Part shown: positions 1 through 6,161 of the stretch, in pieces
Layout: every line of letters starts with the position of its first letter
Numbering within the stretch: position 1 is the first letter of the stretch
DNA from: Methanocorpusculum sp.
GTDB taxonomy: Archaea > Halobacteriota > Methanomicrobia > Methanomicrobiales > Methanocorpusculaceae
Direction: 5' to 3'
NCBI GenBank assembly: GCA_029987315.1
Contig: DALTVZ010000142.1
Span: 1 to 10,876, forward strand
Length of the DNA stretch: 10,876 bases
Made by a program: the position numbers and the translations under genes
The notes under the pieces: generated by a model
Told to the model about the DNA's origin: nothing
Seen by the model: the letters and a program-made list of their open reading frames with translations, nothing else
Database searches by the model: none

Positions 1-155
1 CCCCCGTACGATCTATACGCGATCGCGTGAAATGAGTTCCGGGACAACATAACATGCCACAGGCGCCTCCTGCCAGGTCAAAGAACCGCGAGAACATGCA
101 ACAGCATACGATGAACGGGCTCGGTTAATGGCAGGGGACATATACCTTTTCAGTT
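1..155. other. Lead-in region before the pilin gene, possible tail of an upstream gene
   Basis: No complete gene is visible here. All three forward frames close early, at positions 28-30, 33-35 and 50-52. The first reads PPYDLYAIA and then stop, with codons that look plausible for the C-terminus of a gene entering from the left, but nine residues are too few to identify it. A perfect 12-bp palindrome ACGCGATCGCGT sits at 17-28. A 7-bp inverted pair, CCTGCCA at 69-75 and TGGCAGG at 129-135, brackets the stretch before the pilin gene. An A/T-rich CATATACC lies at 139-146, close to the pilin start. The base composition is richer in G+C than the pilin gene that follows. Confidence 0.4.
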
Positions 156-686
156 ATGTATCGAATATCGCCTCAAAAAAACAATGACGGTGTCTCGCCT
201 GTTGTTGCTGTTGTGCTTCTTATTGTTTTAACAATTATTCTGTGTCTTATTCTTGCCGCCTTTTGCATGGCATTTTTCTCCTCTTCGTCGGGACTATCAC
301 CTGTAAATCCCCCTGAAATTCTTGCAATCGAGTCAGTTGATCACTATAATGACAAAAAACTGACCTTTGCCAGTAAAGTGAAACTTAGAAACATTGGGAC
401 AAAACCACTTTGGAATTCCGATTACTCAGCTGAAGTGTATATCGATGATACAAAACAACTTGTCGTCATAAAAACACTTAAGGTGGATGAATTTATTCCA
501 ACACAACATTTCGGAGTAAAGACCATCTCAGGTAGCGGACCAATAGGATACGAATGGGAACCAGGAAATTCCGGCGTTTTTGATCTTGAGGACGGTATGA
601 TCCAACCAGGCTTCCTGCTTCGAATCGATATCATCAAAAAAGAGGACGGAAAGGTCATTTCGCGTTCCATAAAAAAGATCGAATAA
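156..686 (+). CDS. Archaeal type IV pilin-like protein (Pilin_N / DUF1628 type)
   Basis: This 176-aa protein has the N-terminal layout of archaeal type IV pilins. A short charged leader (residues 1-12, ending N-N-D-G) is followed by VSPVVAVVLLIVLTIILC, a hydrophobic helix running to about residue 41. By analogy with the Pilin_N family, the expected prepilin-peptidase (PibD/EppA class) cut lies between Gly12 and Val13, leaving a mature protein of about 164 residues. The helix would pack into the filament core or anchor the subunit. The rest looks like a soluble beta-rich head (residues 55-176) with no family I can name. The likely role is adhesion or another surface function, which is inferred. 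No second pilin, ATPase or prepilin peptidase gene lies within the window, so assembly would rely on genes elsewhere. Third positions are richer in A/T than in neighbouring genes, a common trait of surface-protein genes that could also mean transfer. I see no clear Shine-Dalgarno. No other in-frame ATG lies ahead of the helix, so this start is favoured. Confidence 0.8.
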   Translation: MYRISPQKNNDGVSPVVAVVLLIVLTIILCLILAAFCMAFFSSSSGLSPVNPPEILAIESVDHYNDKKLTFASKVKLRNIGTKPLWNSDYSAEVYIDDTKQLVVIKTLKVDEFIPTQHFGVKTISGSGPIGYEWEPGNSGVFDLEDGMIQPGFLLRIDIIKKEDGKVISRSIKKIE

Positions 687-693
687 ATTTTTT
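687..693 (+). terminator. Oligo-T terminator after the pilin gene
   Basis: A run of seven T follows the TAA stop of the pilin gene directly. Archaeal transcription commonly ends on such T-runs without a hairpin. It separates the pilin gene from the dnaG promoter about 20 bp downstream. Confidence 0.5.
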
Positions 694-710
694 CAACATG
701 TTCCTTAAGT

Positions 711-728
711 AGTATAAAAATAAATATA
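711..728 (+). promoter_or_regulatory. TATA-like promoter of dnaG
   Basis: The stretch AGTATAAAAATAAATATA holds two overlapping TATA-like cores, at about 713-720 and 721-728. Initiation roughly 25 nt downstream would start the mRNA near 742-750, giving a leader of about 35-40 nt that contains the Shine-Dalgarno at 772-777. The assignment rests on motif and spacing only. Confidence 0.5.
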
Positions 729-771
729 TCACTTATCTATGGATTTCCATTACATTCATTCATACATCCAT

Positions 772-777
772 GGAGGT
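772..777 (+). promoter_or_regulatory. Shine-Dalgarno site of dnaG
   Basis: GGAGGT ends five bases before the ATG at 783, a near-perfect anti-16S match at normal spacing. It fixes the dnaG start. It contrasts with most other genes of the window, which show no such site. Confidence 0.75.
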
Positions 778-782
778 TTTAC

Positions 783-2093
783 ATGTATTCAATTGACAGT
801 ATCAAATATCTCATTCATATCCACATCGAAGCAGAGGGGGTGGTCGAAAAAACCGACGTAGTCGGAGCCATATTCGGCCAGACCGAGGGGCTCCTTGGCG
901 AGGAGCTTGACCTCCGAGATCTTCAAAGGAGTGGACGTATTGGCCGGATCGATGTCCAGATCACCAGCAAACACGGGAAAACATCAGGCGAATGCTTCAT
1001 TGCCTCATCTCTCGATCGAGCAGAAACCGCGATCTTAGGCGCAGCTTTCGAGACGATTGACCGTATTGGCCCCTGCTTAGCTGTAGCCAAAATCGAAAAC
1101 ATCGAGGATCTCCGAGCGATCAAACGCCGGCAGATCGTTGAAAGGGCAAAGGAGCTGCTCCTCGAATCTTTTGACGAAATAGGGATATCCACGTATGACA
1201 TCCTTGCCGAGGTCAGACAGGCGAGCAGGGTCGAAAAGATAACAACGGTCGGACCGGAAAGACTCCCTGCTGGACCCGCAGTTATGGAGTCCGACAACAT
1301 CATTGTTGTAGAGGGAAGGGCTGATGTGCTGAACCTTTTGAAATGCGGCATCAATAATACCGTAGCAGTTGAGGGAACAAAAGTTCCGGATACCGTGATA
1401 GAGCTTTCCTACAAGAAAAACACCACCGTGTTCGTGGACGGGGACAGAGGGGGCGATCTTATTTTGCGGGAACTTCTCCAAGTCGCCGATATCGACTTCA
1501 TAGCGTTCTCCCCCCGCAGAAGAAGTGTCGAGGACATGAGCCGTAAGGAGATCGTCAAATCGCTTCGAAACAAAGTCCCTGCATCAGTACTGAGGGAACA
1601 CATCGAGAAGGACGAACCGATCTCTGATCTGGTCTTCGAAATAGAGAGTAGCCTTGAAGAACGGCAGGCTAGACCCGAAGTAATAGAGGCGGAAAAAAAT
1701 GCAACTCCGGTTGAACCGGAGCGGGCACCCGCAGAACCAACACCAATAAAAATAGAAAAAACGGAAATCGAACCTGCACCGCAACCTGAACCTACCCCAG
1801 TCAAGAAACCGGAAAATCCGACTACCATTCAGGAACATACCGAATATATGAAAAACACCGGCCGGAGCAGGGTCCTCACTGAAGATGCAGGGCTCGTCGG
1901 AGACTACTCACTTCAGGAGCTCAAAGCAGCCCTGCCAAAACTGAATGGCAATGCAGCCGGCATTATTGTGGATGCATCCGTAGATCAGAGGTTCGTTGAT
2001 CAGGCCTTTGCAAAAGGGCTGAAGTATGTTGCAGCACGTAAGTTTGAAGGGATCGTGCGGAGACCAACAGCGCTCAAGCTCATACCCTTCTGA
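783..2093 (+). CDS. dnaG: Archaeal DnaG-type (Toprim) primase / exosome-associated DnaG
   Basis: This 436-aa protein matches archaeal DnaG from end to end. The N-terminal region (about 1-165) opens with IKYLIHIHIEAEGVVEKTD, typical of the family. The TOPRIM domain (about 170-260) carries VVEGRADV with the acidic residue Glu177, and the VDGDRGGD motif with Asp219 and Asp221 for metal binding. A Pro/Glu-rich low-complexity linker fills about 297-347. A conserved C-terminal domain (about 355-436) ends in a lysine- and arginine-rich stretch. Family members make short RNA primers in vitro and associate with the archaeal RNA exosome through Csl4 and Rrp41-type subunits; which role dominates here cannot be read from sequence. 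The gene stands alone behind its own promoter, with GGAGGT five bases ahead of the ATG. It runs convergently into pgi with only 3 bp between the stops, so its T-run terminator (TTTTTT at about 2106-2111) would lie inside the end of pgi. Confidence 0.95.
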   Translation: MYSIDSIKYLIHIHIEAEGVVEKTDVVGAIFGQTEGLLGEELDLRDLQRSGRIGRIDVQITSKHGKTSGECFIASSLDRAETAILGAAFETIDRIGPCLAVAKIENIEDLRAIKRRQIVERAKELLLESFDEIGISTYDILAEVRQASRVEKITTVGPERLPAGPAVMESDNIIVVEGRADVLNLLKCGINNTVAVEGTKVPDTVIELSYKKNTTVFVDGDRGGDLILRELLQVADIDFIAFSPRRRSVEDMSRKEIVKSLRNKVPASVLREHIEKDEPISDLVFEIESSLEERQARPEVIEAEKNATPVEPERAPAEPTPIKIEKTEIEPAPQPEPTPVKKPENPTTIQEHTEYMKNTGRSRVLTEDAGLVGDYSLQELKAALPKLNGNAAGIIVDASVDQRFVDQAFAKGLKYVAARKFEGIVRRPTALKLIPF

Positions 2094-2096
2094 CCA

Positions 2097-2822
2097 TCAC
2101 ATACGTTTTTTATCTGCGCAGAACCGGCCGATTATATCCATGTAATCCTCCGGCCTATTCATCACATTAAGAGTGTCATTGGTGCCGATCATTCCATAGA
2201 GACCGCGGCCTTGAACGAGGCCCAGATCCGGAAGAGGAAGGGGGAGGATCACATGCATGGGGATCCGTTCGCCGTAATGGGGATTTGGGACCCAGCCTTC
2301 TTTTTTCATATAGAAGTAGGCGGCTCCATGCATCTCATTGATCTCTCCATATTCGCTTGAGAAGTCAGTTGATACCAAGTTGGCCATAATCAGTTCTTCG
2401 CGCCCGGGGTTGATGGTAACGTGACCATATCCTGGGGGGATGAGAACAGTATCACCTGTGTGAGCCGGGACAAGGATAACGTCTGTGTGGTCGCTTTTTT
2501 GTAAAAGATAATAAGCGAATCCTGATAGAACCTCATAGACCTCAGGATATGGGACACCAGCAGCGTTTTCCGGATGATAATGTCCTTTGGTTTTTGTATA
2601 TTCCCCATTTATGAGCCCAGGTGGGATCCGGGTGATATCATATCTGAGATGATGACGTTCGAGCCACGTGTGATCCCCGTGGGTCTGATAGAGATCCCGG
2701 TACATATAATACAGCGGGGTTTGTGGATCACGATTTGACGGCCGAACGGCAAACACATTCTCCATATCCTCTACGGTCCGAACAGAAGGGGTCGGGAGCG
2801 AGCCTGACCAGAACATTTTCAT
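2097..2822 (-). CDS. pgi: Cupin-type archaeal glucose-6-phosphate isomerase
   Basis: This protein interconverts glucose 6-phosphate and fructose 6-phosphate in the cytoplasm for gluconeogenesis and glycolysis. It belongs to the metal-dependent cupin PGI family, not to the bacterial or eukaryotic type. The barrel core shows TKGHYHPEN (His81, His83), PEVYEVLSG (Glu94) and PPGYGHVTIN (His134), matching the His-His-Glu-His metal set of the Pyrococcus furiosus enzyme. At 241 aa it is longer than the roughly 190-aa Pyrococcus form, mostly through an extended N-terminus, a few extra residues between His83 and Glu94, and a C-terminal extension past residue 195. The ATG at 2822 has no Shine-Dalgarno, but a TATA-like box is centred 26-27 nt upstream, which suggests a leaderless mRNA. 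A second in-frame ATG two codons later is less favoured. It is divergent from hemD and convergent with dnaG. Some cupin PGI relatives may act on other sugar phosphates, so the exact substrate is inferred. Confidence 0.9.
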   Translation of the reverse strand: MKMFWSGSLPTPSVRTVEDMENVFAVRPSNRDPQTPLYYMYRDLYQTHGDHTWLERHHLRYDITRIPPGLINGEYTKTKGHYHPENAAGVPYPEVYEVLSGFAYYLLQKSDHTDVILVPAHTGDTVLIPPGYGHVTINPGREELIMANLVSTDFSSEYGEINEMHGAAYFYMKKEGWVPNPHYGERIPMHVILPLPLPDLGLVQGRGLYGMIGTNDTLNVMNRPEDYMDIIGRFCADKKRM

Positions 2823-2844
2823 AGAATACTCTTATGCAGTTCAT

Positions 2845-2853
2845 GCTATAAGG
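2845..2853 (-). promoter_or_regulatory. TATA-like box of pgi
   Basis: Read on the minus strand this is CCTTATAGC, centred 26-27 nt before the A of the pgi ATG at 2822. The spacing equals the usual archaeal TATA-to-start distance, so transcription would begin at or next to the start codon. Confidence 0.45.
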
Positions 2854-2885
2854 ATATGATTATCTCCCAGATCAAACGAAGATAC

Positions 2886-2893
2886 TTTTTATC
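2886..2893 (+). promoter_or_regulatory. TATA-like box of hemD, deciding its start
   Basis: TTTTTATC is centred about 26 nt before the ATG at 2916. It lies inside the 60 bases that would be coding if the upstream ATG at 2856 were used. This supports a leaderless message beginning at 2916 and argues against the longer form. Confidence 0.5.
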
Positions 2894-2915
2894 AAGAAAG
2901 GACAATGGTATAGCT

Positions 2916-3608
2916 ATGCAGATTGCAATAACCCGTCTTGCTGAAAAAGGTAAGACAGATCAAGCATTATGCGAACGATACGGCCATTCAGCCAAAATCG
3001 TTTCACCACTCCGGGCTGAACTACGGGCAAGTCTTGTCCAGACCTTTGTCCTCGCAGCAAATGACGGAGATTTCGATGCAATATTTTTCACGAGTGCGTA
3101 TCCGGCAAAACATATCGGCATCATGCTTGACCGAGAGATCACGAAACGATGCCGGGTGATCGCGATCGGGCCGCAGACCGCAAAGATCCTCCATGATCTC
3201 GGTATAGCTGCAGAGACCCTGACGACATTTTATTCACGGGACTTCGTGCCATATCTCGGGGACTGGATCGATGGAAAACGTATAGGGATACCCCGGGCCG
3301 ATGTTCCAAACCCAGATCTGATAGATGCGATCGAAAAAGCCGGGGGAATGGTGTATGAGTACCGGTGCTACGGACTTATTCCAACAGGAGAGTTCCTTGA
3401 TCTGGAAGGGTCGGACATAGTTCTTTTCACCAGTGCAAACTCCTTCTCCCAGGCCGTTTTGCCTGATCTTGCCGGGATCCTTCCAATCGCAATAGGGGAT
3501 ATCACGGCAAAACGCATGCAGGACGGTGGCGTCACGCCAGTCGTGATCGGGGACGGATCACTTGAAGGTACACTCATCGCACTGAACAATTATTTAAAAA
3601 CTCAATAA
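2916..3608 (+). CDS. hemD: Uroporphyrinogen-III synthase
   Basis: HemD closes and inverts ring D of hydroxymethylbilane to give uroporphyrinogen III, the branch point to cobamides, coenzyme F430, sirohaem and haem-like tetrapyrroles. From the 2916 start the protein is 230 aa, close to the usual size. The two-lobed fold shows in paired motifs: FDAIFFTSA (about 53-61) and AIGPQTAKIL (83-92) in the first half, and SDIVLFTSANSF (166-177) and AIGDITAKRM (192-201) in the second. The family is very divergent and the call rests on these. An upstream in-frame ATG at 2856 would add 20 residues (MIISQIKRRYF...). I reject it because family members begin with a strand like MQIAITR and because a TATA-like box lies inside that extension. 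No other hem or cob gene is adjacent, so the gene appears to be separate from a tetrapyrrole cluster. A T-run at 3624-3629 probably ends the transcript. Confidence 0.87.
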   Translation: MQIAITRLAEKGKTDQALCERYGHSAKIVSPLRAELRASLVQTFVLAANDGDFDAIFFTSAYPAKHIGIMLDREITKRCRVIAIGPQTAKILHDLGIAAETLTTFYSRDFVPYLGDWIDGKRIGIPRADVPNPDLIDAIEKAGGMVYEYRCYGLIPTGEFLDLEGSDIVLFTSANSFSQAVLPDLAGILPIAIGDITAKRMQDGGVTPVVIGDGSLEGTLIALNNYLKTQ

Positions 3609-3703
3609 TAAAATACCATTCGATTTTTTCTGTCGTTGATTTGGTTGAGAATTATTCCAATAGAGAAACTACAATCAAACAAAAAACTACAAATCAGATA
3701 TTT

Positions 3704-3716
3704 CAAAAAAATAAAA
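3704..3716 (-). terminator. Oligo-T terminator of tRNA-Gly
   Basis: On the minus strand the tRNA gene is followed directly by TTTTATTTTTTTG, a typical archaeal T-rich terminator. The remaining gap back to hemD (about 3609-3703) is A/T-rich with no supported gene. Confidence 0.6.
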
Positions 3717-3788
3717 TGCATCGACCGGGACTCGAACCCGAGTTTAGGCGTTGGCAACGCCTAGTGATAACCACTACACTATCGATGC
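3717..3788 (-). tRNA. tRNA-Gly, anticodon GCC
   Basis: The 72-nt minus-strand sequence folds as a complete cloverleaf. The acceptor stem GCATCGA pairs fully with TCGATGC. A D arm follows (GTG...CAC), then an anticodon stem AGGCG/CGCCT around loop TTGCCAA, giving anticodon GCC, which reads GGC and GGU glycine codons. The T arm TCGGG-TTCGAGT-CCCGG has one wobble pair, and the discriminator base is A. CCA is not encoded and must be added by the nucleotidyltransferase. No intron is present. A TATA-like box and a T-run flank it on the expected sides. The gene lies 43 bp downstream of the presenilin-like protease gene on the same strand but has its own promoter. Confidence 0.96.
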
Positions 3789-3816
3789 TAGTGTGCCCTA
3801 TTCTATTACATAAATT

Positions 3817-3824
3817 CATATAAA
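3817..3824 (-). promoter_or_regulatory. TATA-like box of tRNA-Gly
   Basis: On the minus strand this reads TTTATATG, centred about 32 nt before the mature 5' end of the tRNA. This fits a start a few bases upstream and trimming by RNase P. It lies between the protease stop codon and the tRNA, so the tRNA need not depend on readthrough. Confidence 0.6.
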
Positions 3825-3831
3825 AAGATTT

Positions 3832-4752
3832 CTAGAGGATAAGCCAGCCCCATGAGCCGATTATCAGACAGCAGATTAAGAAACCTAGAATCGCACACCC
3901 GTTGATCAGCGGCAGGCCAGGTTGGGGTTTTCCGGTGTTTACCGGCACCATTAGGATCAATAAACCAATGATCCCGCCGATTAGAGCACCAAATGCCGGA
4001 AGGTACAGACCAAAAACTGAGAAAATGCCGACCCCTCCTGCAAAGACCTGAGCAGAGACCACAAGAATCGCCGGCATGATTACATCCCCCATGCCGATCA
4101 TGTACGCGCCGCGCTCACCTTTTTCATCGCGAATGGAAAAGCCGCTCCTGCGATATGAGTAGCCCTTCGTCTTTGGAACGAGAAACATGATCGGCATCTT
4201 CTGACGAAGCACGCCATCTGCGAGGGTAAGCATATGTTTTGACCGCTTCACTGCTATAAAATCATAGATCATCAGAAGAACGAGAAGGATCAAGACCGGG
4301 AAAATCGAGAGCGATACACCAAAGATGGCTGCACAACCCGAGGCAACAATGATGCCTGCTGCATTGATCACATACCACTCAGGATAGAACCAGAGCAGGG
4401 CTATGATCCCGACCGCGCAGATAACGCCTATCACATCTGCCCAGAAGCCAAGACCGAGCTGAAGAAGAAGAGCCATAACCACATAATAGATCACCGCTGC
4501 CAGCGAGAAACCGATGATGATGCTGATCACCTGTTGTGCTTTCCATTTGATAAGGATCAGCAGAAATGCCGTGACCACAAGCATGGCAAAAATGAATAGG
4601 AATGCGTTTAAAACAGATCCTGGATCCTCAAAAGCACCAAGACCTGCTGCCATAACCGGACCTATGAGAAGGACGGCAAGAATACTGGTCACTGCCATCA
4701 TCATAATAAGGCCGACATATGATGCCGCTGAACGCAGATTATATTCACTCAT
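3832..4752 (-). CDS. Presenilin/SPP-type intramembrane aspartyl protease (PSH)
   Basis: This is a 306-aa multi-spanning membrane protein of peptidase family A22, which cuts substrate helices within the lipid bilayer. All three family signatures are visible in order: the YD motif in LLMIYDFIAVKRSK (Asp164), the GxGD motif in IGMGDVIMPAIL (Asp223), and a PALP-like motif written PGLP (278-281). The two aspartates lie almost exactly where the crystallised Methanoculleus marisnigri PSH has Asp162 and Asp220, so close orthology is likely. About nine hydrophobic segments can be traced: roughly 11-31, 49-68, 75-97, 104-121, 128-147, 149-165, 219-238, 243-268 and 284-305. A charged, protease-sensitive-looking loop lies at about 168-215. 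Physiological substrates in archaea are not established; membrane-protein or signal-peptide turnover is inferred. It is divergent from the small membrane-protein/fen1 operon, sharing a 40-bp A/T-rich control region. No Shine-Dalgarno precedes the ATG. Confidence 0.93.
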   Translation of the reverse strand: MSEYNLRSAASYVGLIMMMAVTSILAVLLIGPVMAAGLGAFEDPGSVLNAFLFIFAMLVVTAFLLILIKWKAQQVISIIIGFSLAAVIYYVVMALLLQLGLGFWADVIGVICAVGIIALLWFYPEWYVINAAGIIVASGCAAIFGVSLSIFPVLILLVLLMIYDFIAVKRSKHMLTLADGVLRQKMPIMFLVPKTKGYSYRRSGFSIRDEKGERGAYMIGMGDVIMPAILVVSAQVFAGGVGIFSVFGLYLPAFGALIGGIIGLLILMVPVNTGKPQPGLPLINGCAILGFLICCLIIGSWGWLIL

Positions 4753-4762
4753 ATATAGTTAA

Positions 4763-4774
4763 GTTAATATTAAC
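4763..4774. promoter_or_regulatory. Perfect palindrome in the divergent promoter (TATA/operator)
   Basis: GTTAATATTAAC is a perfect 12-bp palindrome in the 40 bp between the divergent protease gene and the 104-aa protein gene. Its core TTAATATT is centred about 26 nt upstream of the ATG at 4793, so it can serve as the TATA box of a leaderless transcript in that direction. Copies of TAGTTAA at 4756-4762 and 4783-4789 flank it in direct orientation, 27 bp apart. A regulator binding here could control both directions, which is inference. Confidence 0.4.
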
Positions 4775-4792
4775 CCTCACCTTAGTTAAACT

Positions 4793-5107
4793 ATGAATGT
4801 TCGCGACATCATTCCGGAGATACTTCTTATCCTTCTGATGGCAGTATCTGCTATTGTGGTTGTCAGCAGATTATGGCAGGATGCCATTATTTCTATTGGG
4901 ATTCTGCTGCTTATTCTTGCATTTGGCGGGCTTATTCTACAGGTTCTTGTCCGTCTTCGAAGACTTGAGGAACAAGCGATCCAGCGTGAGCGCATGCTTA
5001 GAAGCAATCTGGAGGATCTCGGCAGACAATTGATCGCAAAGCAGGACCTCACCTCACAGACGGTCATAGAGGCGGTCGAAAGTATCAAGATGCGGATGTA
5101 CCGTTAG
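4793..5107 (+). CDS. Small two-helix membrane protein with C-terminal coiled coil, unknown function
   Basis: I do not recognise a named family for this 104-aa protein. After a short N-terminus come two hydrophobic helices (about 7-25 and 31-53) separated by SRLWQD. A basic stretch RLRR follows, then a heptad-like amphipathic helix (about 55-98) rich in Glu, Gln, Arg and Leu that should form a cytoplasmic coiled coil. Its TAG stop is followed immediately by the ATG of fen1 with no spacing, so the two are almost surely one transcript with coupled translation. That is an unexpected pairing of a membrane protein with a flap endonuclease. It is also divergent from the protease gene. A TATA-like palindrome about 26 nt upstream suggests a leaderless start. 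It may be a membrane scaffold or a partner of a larger complex, but nothing in the sequence proves this. Confidence 0.75.
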   Translation: MNVRDIIPEILLILLMAVSAIVVVSRLWQDAIISIGILLLILAFGGLILQVLVRLRRLEEQAIQRERMLRSNLEDLGRQLIAKQDLTSQTVIEAVESIKMRMYR

Positions 5108-6109
5108 ATGGGTGTTGCCCTCCGGCCGCTTCTTGCGGAGTATAAAGAATCGCCCGGATGGGAGGGGCTTGGCGGAGTAGCGGCAATCGACGCATTCAAT
5201 GCACTGTACCAGTTCCTTTCAGGAATAAGGCAGGCAGACGGCGCGCCGCTGATGGACAGTCAGGGGCGAAACACTTCACACCTGAGCGGGTTGCTGTTTC
5301 GAAATGCGAACCTGATCGAGAAAAATATCACCCCCATATACGTTTTTGACGGGAAACCCCCGGTTTTTAAGGCAGCAACATTGGATGAGCGCAGGGAGAT
5401 CCGGAAAAATGCTACAAAATCTTGGGAAAAGGCATTGAAGGAAGGAGATGAGGAAAGCGCCAGAAAATATGCGATGGCATCCTCCAAGGTCGATGCCTTC
5501 ATTGTTGATTCATCAAAGGAGCTCCTCTCCGCTCTTGGGATAGCCTGGATCCAGGCACCGGAGGAAGGAGAGGCTCAGTCTTCGTATATGGCAAAGAACG
5601 GGGATGTCACGTATGCGGTTTCACAGGACTACGATTCACTGCTGTTTGGAACCCCGGATCTGATCAGAAACATCACGATATCAGGAAAGAAGAGGATACG
5701 CGGAAAGGTTTTCTCAGTGTATCCGGAGAGACTGAGATTGGAAGCGGTTCTTTCTGGACTGAAAATAACGCAGGAGGAGCTGATACAAATAGCACTCCTG
5801 ATCGGAACAGATTATAACAGTGGAGTTTCGGGCGTCGGGCCAAAGACCGCGATTAAGATCGTAACGGAAGGAAAGTTCTATGAACGGATCGGCGAGTCGG
5901 AAAATGCGGCTGAGCCGGATGAGCTGATCAAATACTTCCTAGACCCGCCGGTGGAGAGATCCTATAAAATCGAAACACGATCACCAGATCCAGAACGGGT
6001 CATCGATCTTTTGTGCGGGGAGCACGGGTTTTCAAAAGAGAGAGTCGAGGCAGGACTCGAACGTCTCGGCGCAAAAAAGGGGCAGGCCACGCTCGATACG
6101 TGGTTTTAG
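5108..6109 (+). CDS. fen: Flap endonuclease 1
   Basis: FEN1 removes 5' flaps during Okazaki fragment maturation and long-patch base excision repair. This 333-aa protein has the full archaeal set: an N-terminal MGV start, the N domain with Asp28 ([12 protein letters not shown]) and Asp81 (YVFDGKPP), and the I domain with Glu153 and Glu155 (APEEGEAQ), Asp174 and Asp176 ([10 protein letters not shown]) and Asp235 (GTDYNSGV). These align with the seven acidic two-metal residues of the family. A helix-hairpin-helix follows ([14 protein letters not shown], about 239-252). The last eight residues, QATLDTWF, form a PCNA-interacting box of the QxxLxxWF type. The helical arch region (about 86-130) is Lys/Arg-rich as expected. 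It begins directly after the stop of the small membrane protein gene, with no Shine-Dalgarno, so translation is probably coupled. An inverted repeat and T-run end the transcript. Confidence 0.96.
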   Translation: MGVALRPLLAEYKESPGWEGLGGVAAIDAFNALYQFLSGIRQADGAPLMDSQGRNTSHLSGLLFRNANLIEKNITPIYVFDGKPPVFKAATLDERREIRKNATKSWEKALKEGDEESARKYAMASSKVDAFIVDSSKELLSALGIAWIQAPEEGEAQSSYMAKNGDVTYAVSQDYDSLLFGTPDLIRNITISGKKRIRGKVFSVYPERLRLEAVLSGLKITQEELIQIALLIGTDYNSGVSGVGPKTAIKIVTEGKFYERIGESENAAEPDELIKYFLDPPVERSYKIETRSPDPERVIDLLCGEHGFSKERVEAGLERLGAKKGQATLDTWF

Positions 6110-6129
6110 TTTTTCTTAGAGAAGAAAAA
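6110..6129. terminator. T-rich inverted repeat between convergent fen1 and rpiA
   Basis: TTTTTCTT-AGAG-AAGAAAAA is a perfect 8-bp inverted repeat with a 4-base loop, starting right after the fen1 stop. The left arm gives fen1 a T-run. On the opposite strand the right arm reads TTTTTCTT as well, so the element can stop transcription from both directions. Confidence 0.55.
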
Positions 6130-6139
6130 TCCCGTTGCT

Positions 6140-6147
6140 AAAAAAAA
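6140..6147 (-). terminator. Oligo-T terminator of rpiA
   Basis: Eight consecutive A on the plus strand read as TTTTTTTT on the minus strand, 15 nt past the rpiA stop codon. This is the first terminator met by rpiA transcripts, and the inverted repeat at 6110-6129 would be a second. Confidence 0.55.
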
Positions 6148-6161
6148 TATTTGAAAAAGTT

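Noticed and set aside
17-28. Palindrome ACGCGATCGCGT as an origin or HIP1-like repeat
   Set aside because: I noticed only one copy in the window and there is no neighbouring origin-type feature; a single 12-bp palindrome in G+C-rich DNA is not enough to assign a function.
1-97. Minus-strand frame open from an ATG at 97 to the window edge
   Set aside because: About 32 codons with an unlikely composition (Cys/Gly/Arg-rich), no Shine-Dalgarno and no clear promoter; more likely chance.
923-1481. Long open frames antisense to dnaG
   Set aside because: They are fully contained opposite a strongly conserved dnaG, have no ribosome site or promoter, and their translations are Ser/Arg-rich without any family motif.
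1680-1830. Pro/Glu-rich region of dnaG as a frameshift or insertion
   Set aside because: The frame is continuous, and a variable low-complexity linker between the TOPRIM and C-terminal domains is plausible for this family.
2856-2915. Extra 20 codons at the front of hemD
   Set aside because: The stretch contains a TATA-like box at correct spacing for the ATG at 2916, and the added residues look unlike the start of HemD proteins.
3641-3823. 60-codon open frame across the tRNA-Gly region
   Set aside because: It runs through the antisense of a complete tRNA gene, and its sequence (RPGLEPEFRRWQ) is the familiar false translation of tRNA T arms.
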